From: Streptomyces achromogenes
GTDB taxonomy: Bacteria > Actinomycetota > Actinomycetes > Streptomycetales > Streptomycetaceae
DNA: 64,000 nt
NCBI RefSeq assembly: GCF_030816715.1
Contig: NZ_JAUSYH010000001.1
Span: 1,488,001 to 1,552,000 of the forward strand
Direction: 5' to 3'
Below are positions 27,534 to 35,595 of this stretch, one piece after another. How positions within the stretch are numbered: the first letter of the stretch is position 1; every line of letters starts with the position of its first letter. Below the pieces are notes generated by a model, which saw only the letters and a list, made by a program, of their open reading frames with translations, had not been told where the DNA came from and searched no databases. Both the position numbers and the translations under genes were made by a program.

Positions 27534-27577
27534 GCGCGCGCCTGCGTTCACGCGCGCGCAATCGCAGGCGCGCGCGA
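27534..27577. repeat. GC-alternating perfect 14-bp hairpin
   Basis: CGCGCGCGCCTGCG (27534-27547) and its exact complement (27564-27577) flank a 16-nt loop that itself contains CGCGCGCGC. Alternating purine-pyrimidine of this length favours cruciform or Z-form DNA. It occupies the only sizeable gap (118 bp) in this part of the early operon. Confidence 0.7.
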
Positions 27578-27639
27578 GACCCCACCACCCCTACCCGCCA
27601 GTACACATGGCCCCGAACCCCGGACCGGAAAGAACGATC

Positions 27640-28122
27640 ATGACCAGCCTTCTGATCCTGCCCTTCAAGTGCCCCTTCTGCGTCGGAGGCATCGCCCCGA
27701 GCGAAGGCGGCCAGGACCGCGAGCGCTGCTACCACTGCTCAGGCGTCGGCCTCACCGACGACCCGTGCGGCGACGCCGAGCGGGCACCGCGGCCGCCCGG
27801 CGTGATGCGCGCTCCCTGCGCGGACTGCGCCTTCCGGCAGGGCTCACCCGAACTGGACAACGCCGGCGCGCAGCTGCCCGACGCCGAGCCGTTCTACTGC
27901 CACCAGGGCATGCCCGTCAGCGCCTTCGGCGCCTACACCCCCGTCGCCACCTTCCGAGGCCTGCCCCTCGGCGCCATGGTCTGCGCCGGATGGTGGGCCC
28001 TGAAGACCGGCGAACCCCTCCCCGCCAAGCCATACCGAGAGGTCCCCATCACCGAAGACCAAGTCGAACAGCGCTGGGGACGCACCACGAAGAACGACCA
28101 GGAAGGAACGCGCCGCAAATGA
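27640..28122 (+). CDS. Zinc-finger early phage protein
   Basis: 160 aa. CPFCVGGIAP with CYHCSGVGL forms a DnaJ-type zinc module; a second set, CADCAFRQGSPE and FYCHQGM with CAGWWALKTG, follows. Proteins with the CAdCafR...FyCHqGmp arrangement are frequent in actinophages. Possibly nucleic-acid binding. Confidence 0.75.
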   Translation: MTSLLILPFKCPFCVGGIAPSEGGQDRERCYHCSGVGLTDDPCGDAERAPRPPGVMRAPCADCAFRQGSPELDNAGAQLPDAEPFYCHQGMPVSAFGAYTPVATFRGLPLGAMVCAGWWALKTGEPLPAKPYREVPITEDQVEQRWGRTTKNDQEGTRRK

Positions 28123-28430
28123 TCAAGGCCCGCCTCCACGACCGCACCGGCGCACCCGTCATCCTCCTCGGCCTCTCCGGCGAGAACGTCACACGCCTCA
28201 TGGCCGACGAGCCCATCAAGATCAACCTCGCTGAACTCGGCATCCCCGGACTGACCGTCACCCTCATCGCAGGCCGCACGGAAGCCGACATCGTCGCCCG
28301 ACTCGAACAGCACTTCGGGCCCCTCCCCTTCACCTGCCCCCGCTGCCGCAAGACCTCCCACCACCCCGACGACAAGCGCCACGGCTACTGCGCCAACTGC
28401 CACACCTACACAGGAGCCCCCACCCCATGA
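28119..28430 (+). CDS. Small protein with C-terminal zinc ribbon
   Basis: 103 aa, ATGA overlap. The N-terminal beta-rich domain (VILLGLSGENVTRLMADEPI) is followed by CPRCRKTSHHPDDKRHGYCANC, a short zinc ribbon common in phage and actinobacterial small proteins. Function unknown. Confidence 0.75.
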   Translation: MIKARLHDRTGAPVILLGLSGENVTRLMADEPIKINLAELGIPGLTVTLIAGRTEADIVARLEQHFGPLPFTCPRCRKTSHHPDDKRHGYCANCHTYTGAPTP

Positions 28431-28498
28431 CCGACGCCACCTGCAGCCGCGACCAGGCCTGACCCGCGACGACACGAACCAGCACGGAAGGACACACG

Positions 28499-28870
28499 AT
28501 GCCCGAGCCCACCACCGAGGACCTCGAGCGCACCCGCGCCCAGCTACAGGACGAGGTCCGCGAGGCCCGCGGCCTCTTGCAGGACCTCCGCCACGAGATC
28601 AAGACCGCCCGCGAACTCGTTCCACTGCTCGCCAAGGAGCGCTTCGAGGCCGAGGTCAAGAAGCAGGTCGCCGAGCTCGCCGAGGCCACCAAGGAGGCCA
28701 TGGACCGGGCCGTCACGAAGGTCAACACGTCCTTCGAGAACCTCGCCGCCACCCTCCTCGGCGAGGACCGCGCCAGCCGCCGCAAGGGCGCCGTCCCCCT
28801 CCCGGACCTCTTCCGCGCCCGCAGCGTCCTCGACGCCGCACGCACCGAGCGCCAGCAGAGGCAGCGATGA
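28499..28870 (+). CDS. Coiled-coil protein
   Basis: 123 aa, AAGGA site. Residues 5-80 form a continuous charged coiled coil (LERTRAQLQDEVREARGLLQ), followed by a basic tail. Probably oligomeric; function unknown. The stop overlaps the next ATG. Confidence 0.72.
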   Translation: MPEPTTEDLERTRAQLQDEVREARGLLQDLRHEIKTARELVPLLAKERFEAEVKKQVAELAEATKEAMDRAVTKVNTSFENLAATLLGEDRASRRKGAVPLPDLFRARSVLDAARTERQQRQR

Positions 28871-29607
28871 CCGCGTGCGCCGTCTGCCCCCGCACCGCGC
28901 CCGACGGACAGCGCCTGTGCCTGCTGTGCGCCGACGACGTCCGCGGCTGGCTCGCCGAACTCCCCGGCCAGGCCGAGCTGCTCGCCGCCGAGTTCCTCAC
29001 CCCCGGCGCCGCACCACGGCAGGGCCGCATCGGCGGGACCGGCCGCGCCCACTCGCCCGTGCCCGTCGACCTCCGCGTCCTGGTCCTCCTCGCCCCCGGC
29101 CACCCCGGCCCCGTCGGCGACCCCGCCGACGACACCGACCCCAGCGTCCCCATCCACGCCTTCCTCGCCGGATGGGCCGGCCACATCGCCTACACCTACC
29201 CCGCCGTCCACCGCGACCCCCACGGCACCGCCCACACCCAGCCCTGCGAGCAGGCCTGGCCCGCCAAGGGCCGCACCATCACCGCCTGGTGCACATGGCA
29301 CACCGCCTACCTGCCCTACACCCTCACGCTCCCGGCCGCCGCAGGCCTCCACGAGCAGCTCGGCGACCTCGTCCACCGCCTCCGCGGACTCACCCACACC
29401 GAACCCCGCGCCCACCCCCGCGCCGCACCCTGCCCCCAGTGCGACAGCTTCGCTCTCCTGCGCACCGACGGCCGATGGCACATCCACTGCACCGACTGCG
29501 GCCACAACCTCACCCCCGACGACTACGACCAGCACGCCGACGCATACCGGCACACCCTCCAGGAGAAGACCGCAAGCATGTTCGAGCTGGACAAGATCGC
29601 CACCTAG
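28867..29607 (+). CDS. Zinc-binding early protein
   Basis: 246 aa, ATGA overlap. An N-terminal CAVCPRTAPDGQRLCLLC ribbon and a C-terminal CPQCDSFALL...CTDCGHNLTPDDY ribbon enclose a helical core. Similar proteins occur in many Streptomyces phages ahead of a small MerR-like gene, as here. Role unknown, perhaps in DNA metabolism. Confidence 0.76.
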   Translation: MTACAVCPRTAPDGQRLCLLCADDVRGWLAELPGQAELLAAEFLTPGAAPRQGRIGGTGRAHSPVPVDLRVLVLLAPGHPGPVGDPADDTDPSVPIHAFLAGWAGHIAYTYPAVHRDPHGTAHTQPCEQAWPAKGRTITAWCTWHTAYLPYTLTLPAAAGLHEQLGDLVHRLRGLTHTEPRAHPRAAPCPQCDSFALLRTDGRWHIHCTDCGHNLTPDDYDQHADAYRHTLQEKTASMFELDKIAT

Positions 29608-29682
29608 CGTCACACTCGTGCCAGCACCACACGTGTGCCCACCGAGAATTCACCGCGTCGGACCTCGCGACCCGGCGCCCAC

Positions 29683-29719
29683 GCGACAGCCCCGAGCCAC
29701 CCAGGCCCGGGGCTGTCGC
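29683..29719 (+). terminator. Hairpin terminator
   Basis: GCGACAGCCCC (29683-29693) and GGGGCTGTCGC (29709-29719) make a perfect 11-bp stem with a 15-nt loop, 76 bp after the preceding stop. No T-run. It may separate the early operon from the late genes. Confidence 0.62.
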
Positions 29720-29748
29720 CATCGCCAGGCGCAGGGGGGTGACCCACC

Positions 29749-29997
29749 ATCGGCACCCCCCTGCGCTACACCACCACCCAGGCCGCCGAGCTCGCCACCA
29801 CATGGCGACGCCTGGTCTCCGCCGGCGCGGCCGCCGTCACCCCCGCCACCATCCGCAAATGGGCCAGCCGCGGCCACCTCACACCCTGCGGCCTCGACGA
29901 GCACAACCACCCCCTCTACGCCCTGCCCGACCTCGCCCGCGCCGAGAAGAAGACCCGCAGCCGCGCCCTACGCCTCGTCGGCATCGGCGCACCCTGA
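29749..29997 (+). CDS. MerR/excisionase-like HTH protein with unclear start
   Basis: About 79-82 codons encoding LRYTTTQAAELATTWRRLVS, TPATIRKWASRGHLTPCGLD and LYALPDLARAEKKTRSRALR, the pattern of small MerR-like DNA-binding proteins in Streptomyces phages. The in-frame stop at 29740-29742 leaves no ATG, GTG or TTG before the conserved start; ATC at 29749 (with AGGGGGG 7-13 nt upstream) or CTG at 29761 would be needed. It could be a real gene with a rare initiation codon, or one damaged at its start. Confidence 0.6.
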   Translation: MGTPLRYTTTQAAELATTWRRLVSAGAAAVTPATIRKWASRGHLTPCGLDEHNHPLYALPDLARAEKKTRSRALRLVGIGAP

Positions 29998-30240
29998 ACG
30001 TGCGGGGCCGCGTCCGACCCTCCCGGCCCGTTGGACGGCGCGCCGTACGGCTTGCTACCGGGCAAGGCCGTCACGGGCCGACGAGACTCCGGCGGCCCCG
30101 CACCCCGACCCCGCGGCCCCGGGACGTACCGGCCGACGTGTGGGGCCACCCAGTCCGCCGCCCGCCAGCCTGATCGACGAGCTGAGCACCCCGGACATCA
30201 TCGACTGCGGCAACACCTGATGCCCGCACAGGAGCTGACC

Positions 30241-30459
30241 ATGGCACGCCTTCAGATCCTCGAACTCCCCACGGCCTACCCCGACACCGCCACGATGGAC
30301 AGCAACCCGGCACGGCCGCCGTTCGCCCTGATCCTCGACGGCCTCGACGAGCAGGACGCCGACGCACTGCTCTCTCGCAGCGAGGCCCTCGAAGCGTTCG
30401 CCGAGCAGTGCGGCGCGTCCGCCGTCGGTGTCTTCCCCTTCCCCGTCGACCTGGCCTGA
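30241..30459 (+). CDS. Small acidic phage protein
   Basis: 72 aa, AGGAG 7 nt before ATG. Acidic, with a hydrophobic core segment (PFALILDGLDEQDADALLSR). No family recognised. The 29998-30240 stretch upstream shows no supported gene, though a short in-frame run ending at 30220 cannot be excluded. Confidence 0.62.
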   Translation: MARLQILELPTAYPDTATMDSNPARPPFALILDGLDEQDADALLSRSEALEAFAEQCGASAVGVFPFPVDLA

Positions 30460-30461
30460 CC

Positions 30462-30812
30462 GTGCGCAAGGCGCTGCAGGTCTGTCCGACCCCTGGCTGC
30501 CCCACGCTCACCCCCGGGGGCAAGTGCCCCCCCTGCGCTGCCAAGGCCAGGGCGGCGAGGCCGGCGCCGAACACGCGCGGATACAACGCGGCATGGCGCA
30601 AGGCCAGCGCCGCCTACCTGCGTGATCACGTGTGGTGCGAGTGCGAGGACTGCTCGGCCCTGCCCATGCTGCAGCGCGACCTGGCCACCGAGGTCGACCA
30701 CATCGACGGCCTCGGGCCGCTCGGCCCGCGCGGCTTCGACCCCGCCAACTGGCAGGCCATGAGCAAACGGCACCACTCCCGCAAAACCGCAGCCGAGACA
30801 TGGGGAACGTGA
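30462..30812 (+). CDS. HNH endonuclease
   Basis: 116 aa, GTG start. Four N-terminal cysteines (CPTPGCPTLTPGGKCPPC) precede the HNH core: LRDHVWCECEDC, then VDHIDGLGPL (His) and NWQAMSKRHHSRKTA (Asn/His). HNH proteins next to the terminase stimulate cos-DNA cleavage in many phages with cohesive ends; its position just before the terminase genes supports this. Confidence 0.9.
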   Translation: MRKALQVCPTPGCPTLTPGGKCPPCAAKARAARPAPNTRGYNAAWRKASAAYLRDHVWCECEDCSALPMLQRDLATEVDHIDGLGPLGPRGFDPANWQAMSKRHHSRKTAAETWGT

Positions 30813-30970
30813 CGCACGGTCAACGACCCAGGGGGGTGACCCCCTACCGGCTGGGGGCGGAACAGCGCGGGGGAGGGCGCTGGATGGTCCGTCAGGTTCA
30901 AAGGGTCCCTGTCGTCACGCAAGGTGACGACATTCGACGCTGCGCAACGCGGCGCGGAGGAGTGATCAAC
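30813..30970. other. HNH-terminase spacer, candidate cos region
   Basis: 158 bp without a gene. It contains an AGGGGG/CCCCCT hairpin (30830-30845) and a perfect GTCGTCAC/GTGACGAC palindrome (30911-30931). The 14-mer CAGGGGGGTGACCC at 30829-30842 also occurs at 29732-29745. Cos sites of HNH-carrying phages commonly lie here, but no overhang can be assigned from sequence alone. Confidence 0.4.
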
Positions 30971-31468
30971 ATGGCCCGTGGAGGAGCCCGCGTCGTCTCC
31001 GGACCCGCGCCCGACCCGCTCGCGCTGCGCCGTAACCGGCCCTCGGACAAGGCCGGCTGGACCCTGCTCCCCTACGAGGGGCGCCCCGGCCTGGCCCCCG
31101 AGTGGCCGCTGACCGAGCCGACCGACCGCGAGCTGCGGCTGTGGGACGACCTGTGGGAGCGGCCGCAGGCGGTGATGTGGGAGGAGCTCAGCCAGGAGCT
31201 CGAGGTCGCGCTGTTCGTCCGCTGCCTCGCCGAGGCCGAGCAGCCCGACGCCAAGGTCGACGTCCGCAAGCTGGCGCGGCAGTACCTCGACAGCCTGGGC
31301 CTGTCGGTTCAGGGCATGCTCCGCAACCGGTGGAAGATCTCGCCGGGCGAGCCGGGCACGCTCCCGGTCCCGCCGGTCCTCGAGGAGGAGCCGGATGCGC
31401 CGGCGCCGCGGCGGAAGTCGGCGCGTGACCGCATGAAGGTTGTGCCGTTCCGTGGCCCGGGGGCGTGA
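30971..31468 (+). CDS. terS: Terminase small subunit (P27-type)
   Basis: 165-aa DNA-recognition subunit of the packaging motor. It contains WPLTEPTDRELRLWDDLWER, a helical core (VALFVRCLAEAEQ) and LDSLGLSVQGMLRNRWKI, matching P27-family small subunits. GGAGG precedes the ATG. The frame is open upstream, including a GTG at 30836, but that would run through the palindromic spacer. The end overlaps terL by 17 bp. Confidence 0.88.
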   Translation: MARGGARVVSGPAPDPLALRRNRPSDKAGWTLLPYEGRPGLAPEWPLTEPTDRELRLWDDLWERPQAVMWEELSQELEVALFVRCLAEAEQPDAKVDVRKLARQYLDSLGLSVQGMLRNRWKISPGEPGTLPVPPVLEEEPDAPAPRRKSARDRMKVVPFRGPGA

Positions 31469-33092
31469 GCCGCAGGCCGCCGAGTTCGTCGTCGACTTCC
31501 CCACCCTCTGGGTTGTCCCGGACTGGATCGAGAGGCACTGCCCGGTCCCGGACGGGTTCCGGGCGGGCGAGGACCTCGAGCTGTACCCGTGGCAGCTGTG
31601 GTGCACGGTCAACCACTACCGGGTGCGCCCCGAAGCGCACGTCGGGCAGCTGGCGCCCGCATTCCACAACCGGCGCAGCCAGATCGTGGCACCGCAGAAG
31701 ACCGGCAAGGGCCCGTGGTCGGCGACGATCGTTCTCGCCGAGGGCGTCGGACCGGTCGTCTTCAACGGCTGGGCGCGCGGCGGCGAGCGGTTCGTGTGCG
31801 CGGACCACGGCTGCGGGTGCGGCTGGTGGTACGCGTACGAGCCGGGCGAGCCGATGGGGACGCCGTGGCCGACGCCGCTGATCCAGCTCACGGCCACGTC
31901 CGAGGACCAGGTCGCGAACGTCTACCGGCCGCTGCAGGCGATGGTGAAGAAGGGGCCGCTGGCCGAGCGGATGCGGGTGGGCGAGGAGTTCACCCGCATC
32001 GGTGAGGACGGCCTGATCGACACCGTGACGTCGTCGGCCATGAGCCGACTCGGCAACCCGATCATCTTCGCGATGCAGGACGAGACCGGCCTGTACACGA
32101 GGGAGAACAAGCTGCGCCGGGTCGCCGAGACCCAGCGCCGCGGCGTGGCCGGCATGGGCGGCCGGTCGATGGAGACGACGAACGCGTGGGACCCCGGGGA
32201 GAAGTCCGTCGCGCAGACCACGCACGAGTCCAAGCGGCGTGACGTCTTCAAGTACCACCCCCAGGCGCCCAAGTCGCTGTCCTTCAAGGACAAGCGGCAG
32301 CGCCGCCGGATCTTCCGGCACGTGTACGCAGGCAGCGTGCACGTCGACCTCGACGCCATCGAGGCCGAGTGCGCCGAGATCATGGAGACCGACCCGGCGC
32401 AGGCCGAGCGGTTCTACGGCAACCGCTGCGTCGCGGGCTCCGACTCATGGCTGGACGTCGCCAAGTGGGCGGCCAAGGCCAAGAAGCGGCGCGTACCTCC
32501 GTCGACGCGGATCGTCCTCGGCTTCGACGGCTCCGACGTCGACGACTGGACCGCGATCCGCGCCGAGACGATGGACGGCTACCAGTTCACCCCGCTGTAC
32601 GGGCCGAACGACGAGCCGACCATCTGGAACCCGGCCGACTACGACGGCCAGGTCCCGCGCGCCGAAGTCAGGGCAGCGTTCGACCAGCTGTTCCGCCGCT
32701 ACGACGTCGTGCGCCTGTACGCGGACCCGCCGTACTGGGAGACGGAGATCGACGACCTGGTCGACGCGTACGGCGAGGAGCGCGTCATCCGCTGGCACAC
32801 CCGCCGCATCATCGCGATGCACTCGGCCGCAGAGCGGCTGAAGACGGACGTGCTCAAGCGCAACGCCGGCACGGGTACCGGCTTCACGCACGACGGATGC
32901 CCGACCACGTACGAGCACATCGGGCACACGCGCGCGGCCGCGCGCCCACCGGACCGGTACGTGCTGAAGAAGGCCAGCCCTTCGCAGAAGATCGACGCCA
33001 CGATTCCGTCGATCCTCGCCCATGAGGCGCTCGGCGACGTGATCGCCGCGGGCCTCGCCGAGCCCGAGACGTCCTACTACTACGGCAGTTGA
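31452..33092 (+). CDS. terL: Terminase large subunit
   Basis: 546-aa ATPase/nuclease of DNA packaging. A Walker A variant VAPQKTGKG is at about residues 79-87, Walker B IIFAMQDETG near 205, and a C-terminal RNase-H-like nuclease with FDGSDVDDW, YADPPYWETEIDDL and later acidic residues. GTG at 31452 is chosen; TTG at 31440 is possible. It packages the prophage genome into preformed heads through the portal. Confidence 0.94.
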   Translation: MARGREPQAAEFVVDFPTLWVVPDWIERHCPVPDGFRAGEDLELYPWQLWCTVNHYRVRPEAHVGQLAPAFHNRRSQIVAPQKTGKGPWSATIVLAEGVGPVVFNGWARGGERFVCADHGCGCGWWYAYEPGEPMGTPWPTPLIQLTATSEDQVANVYRPLQAMVKKGPLAERMRVGEEFTRIGEDGLIDTVTSSAMSRLGNPIIFAMQDETGLYTRENKLRRVAETQRRGVAGMGGRSMETTNAWDPGEKSVAQTTHESKRRDVFKYHPQAPKSLSFKDKRQRRRIFRHVYAGSVHVDLDAIEAECAEIMETDPAQAERFYGNRCVAGSDSWLDVAKWAAKAKKRRVPPSTRIVLGFDGSDVDDWTAIRAETMDGYQFTPLYGPNDEPTIWNPADYDGQVPRAEVRAAFDQLFRRYDVVRLYADPPYWETEIDDLVDAYGEERVIRWHTRRIIAMHSAAERLKTDVLKRNAGTGTGFTHDGCPTTYEHIGHTRAAARPPDRYVLKKASPSQKIDATIPSILAHEALGDVIAAGLAEPETSYYYGS

Positions 33093-33110
33093 GAAAAGGG
33101 GGGTGGGCTG

Positions 33111-34589
33111 GTGGCGACGGAAGCGCAGGCGCTGCAGCTGGTGGCTCTGCTCGAGAACGAGCTCATCCGCCGGCGCGGGCCCATCGACCGGCATAACGAC
33201 TACTACCGCGGCAAGCACCCTCTGCGGTTCGCCTCGCAGGAGTTCGCCAAGTTCCACGGCGACCGCTACCGCGACTTCTCCGACAACTGGGTGCAGGTGG
33301 TCGCGGATGCTCCGGTCGAGCGGCTGACGGTCACCGGCTTCCAGGCCGAGGGCGAGGTGGAGGCGGACCGAGACCTGTGGCGGGTGTGGCAGGTCAACGG
33401 GCTCGACGCCGACAGCCAGCTCGGGTTCCTCGGCGCGGTCACCGGGTCGCGGTGCTTCGTGCTGGTGTGGGGTGACCCGGACGACCCGGACATGCCGTGC
33501 GTGACGTTCGAGGACGCCTCACAGTCGATCGTCGCCTACGAGCCGGGCTCACGCCGGCTGCGGCGGGCGGCGCTGAAGCGGTGGCAGGACGGTAACCAGG
33601 ACTACGCCACGCTGTATCTGAAGACCGAGGTGTGGAAGTTCAGCCGGCCGCTGGCGCAGCAGGACAAGTCTCCGCAGATGGCCGACGTCGACGAGGAGCT
33701 GAAGCGGTGGACGCCGCGGGAACTGGGCGATGAGCCCAACCCGCAGCCCAACCCGATGGGCGTGGTGCCCATGGTGGAGCTGCCGAACAAGCCGATGCTC
33801 GTCGAGGACCCCATCAGCGACGTCGCCGGCGTCGTCGCCATGCAGGACGCGATCAACCTGGTCTGGGCTCAGCTGTTCACCGCCAGCGACGCGGCGTCGT
33901 TTCCGCAGCGCGTCATCATGGGCGCCGAGCGGCCCACGATCCCGAAGCTCAACAGCGCCGGGGAGATCGTCGGGAAGCAGCCCGTCGACCTGGACAAGTT
34001 CATGGTGGACCGGGTCGCGTGGATCACCGGCAAGGACGCCCGGATCGACTCCTGGCCGGCCGCGAACCTGGCCATGTACACGGGCATCATCGAAGTGGGA
34101 GTCGGGCACCTCGCCGCGCAGACCCGTACCCCGCAGCACTACCTGATCAGCCAGATGGCCAACATCGCCGAGGGGACGCTGCTCGCCGCCGAGACGGGTC
34201 TGGTCAAGCGGTGTGACGAGAAGATCCTCTGGTACGGGCAGGGGCTGCGCGAGGTCGCCCGGCTGATCGCGCTCGCCAAGGGCGACGACCGCAAGGCCGA
34301 GGCGCTGCGCTCCGGCCGCGTGCTGTGGGCCGACACCGAGTCGCGCTCCCATGCGCAGATGGCGGACGCGCTGCTGAAGCTGAAGCAACTCGGGTTCCCC
34401 TTCGAGTGGCTGGCCCTGCGCTACGGGCTCACACCGACCGAGGTCGCCGACGTCGTCGCGCTGCGCGAGCGTGAGGCCGAGATGGACCCGGTGGCCGAGG
34501 TCGCCCGCATCATGACCAACGGCCCCGGCCCCGCCGAGGGCGACGACCAGGGCGACGAGGAGGACCAGCCGGACGAGGAGCCGGCATGA
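33111..34589 (+). CDS. Portal protein (SPP1 gp6-like)
   Basis: 492-aa head-tail portal. Family signatures are HNDYYRGKHPLRFAS at the start, the stem/crown segment MQDAINLVWAQLFTASDAAS, and a long C-terminal helix (MADALLKLKQLGFPFEWLAL). The acidic tail (GDDQGDEEDQPDEEPA) is normal for the family. GTG start with AAAAGGGGGG upstream. It forms the dodecameric channel engaged by the terminase. Confidence 0.94.
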   Translation: MATEAQALQLVALLENELIRRRGPIDRHNDYYRGKHPLRFASQEFAKFHGDRYRDFSDNWVQVVADAPVERLTVTGFQAEGEVEADRDLWRVWQVNGLDADSQLGFLGAVTGSRCFVLVWGDPDDPDMPCVTFEDASQSIVAYEPGSRRLRRAALKRWQDGNQDYATLYLKTEVWKFSRPLAQQDKSPQMADVDEELKRWTPRELGDEPNPQPNPMGVVPMVELPNKPMLVEDPISDVAGVVAMQDAINLVWAQLFTASDAASFPQRVIMGAERPTIPKLNSAGEIVGKQPVDLDKFMVDRVAWITGKDARIDSWPAANLAMYTGIIEVGVGHLAAQTRTPQHYLISQMANIAEGTLLAAETGLVKRCDEKILWYGQGLREVARLIALAKGDDRKAEALRSGRVLWADTESRSHAQMADALLKLKQLGFPFEWLALRYGLTPTEVADVVALREREAEMDPVAEVARIMTNGPGPAEGDDQGDEEDQPDEEPA

Positions 34590-35551
34590 GCCCGACACCA
34601 CTCGCCGACCGGCACGCCGAGTCCCGGCTGAAGCTCGCGGCCGCCACCTCGAAGGCGGTCCGCCACATGTGGCTGCAGACCGACCGCAGCAACCTGCTGT
34701 CGTCCTGGACGGGGCTGCTCGGCGGCGTCCTGGCGGTCGTCGCCGCGAGCCAGATGAGTGCGGCGCAGGCCTCGGAACCCTGGCTCGAGCAGCTGCTCGG
34801 CAACGACCCCGGACAGCCGCAGAGCGACCGTCTCAACCCCGCCTCGCTCGTCGGCTTCGACGGCACCGGCCGCCCGCTCGGCGGCGTGCTCATGGCCCCG
34901 CTCTGGTCGGCGCTGCGCCTGGTGACCGCGGGCGCGCCGATCGTGCAGGCCATGGCCCGCGGGCAATTGCTCCTCGACGCGGTCGTGCGCACGGCGATCG
35001 CCGACACCGGGCGTGCCGCGGACTCCGTGGCGATGATCAGTCGCCCGGCCGTGACGTCGTACATCCGGGTCGTCGAGGCGGGCGCGTGCTCACGGTGCCT
35101 GATCCTCGCCGGGAAGGAGTACGGCGTGTCCACCGCGTTCGCGCGGCACCCACGCTGCCACTGCGGCATGGAGCCCGTCACCCGCGAGCACCGCCCGACA
35201 CCGCAGAACCCCAAGACGGTGGTCGACGACATGAGCGCCGAGCAGCGGCGCGCCACCTTCGGCGAGGCCGGCGCAAAGGCCATCGCCGAGGGCGCCGACC
35301 CGGCGCAGGTGGTCAACGCCCGCCGCGGCATGACCTCGGCCACCGCCTACGGGCGCACGCTGCAGACCACGTCCGAGGGCGTCACCCGCCGCGGCCTGGC
35401 GGGCAAACGCCTCGGCGACTTCCAGAAGGTGCCCGGCCAGCGCCTCAGCATCGCCCAGCGGCCGCGCCTCATGCCGGAAGAGATCTTCCGCATCGCCGAC
35501 GACCGGGCGCACGCCGTGCGGCTGCTGCGCCTGCACGGCTACCTGTACTGA
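34586..35551 (+). CDS. MuF-like minor head protein
   Basis: 321 aa, ATGA overlap with portal. Central Cys pair in GACSRCLILAGKEYG and ARHPRCHCGMEPV, the signature of VG15/MuF minor head proteins encoded after portal genes. The N-terminal region is helical. It is probably packaged in the head; some relatives carry C-terminal toxin domains, but none is evident here. Confidence 0.85.
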   Translation: MSPTPLADRHAESRLKLAAATSKAVRHMWLQTDRSNLLSSWTGLLGGVLAVVAASQMSAAQASEPWLEQLLGNDPGQPQSDRLNPASLVGFDGTGRPLGGVLMAPLWSALRLVTAGAPIVQAMARGQLLLDAVVRTAIADTGRAADSVAMISRPAVTSYIRVVEAGACSRCLILAGKEYGVSTAFARHPRCHCGMEPVTREHRPTPQNPKTVVDDMSAEQRRATFGEAGAKAIAEGADPAQVVNARRGMTSATAYGRTLQTTSEGVTRRGLAGKRLGDFQKVPGQRLSIAQRPRLMPEEIFRIADDRAHAVRLLRLHGYLY

Positions 35552-35595
35552 CCGCGCGCAACGCCCGGTCCCCACCCCGCAACGGGAGCACACCG

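Noticed and set aside
28427..28462. 11-codon frame starting in an ATGA overlap
   Set aside because: Too short to support; no ribosome site of its own and no conserved sequence visible.
29998..30240. Possible gene ending in LIDELSTPDIIDCGNT at 30220
   Set aside because: No good start or ribosome site, and composition shifts along the frame; left as unassigned sequence.
34586..35551. C-terminal toxin domain on the MuF-like protein
   Set aside because: The C-terminal 130 residues show no recognisable toxin motif and the length is ordinary for the minor head protein alone.
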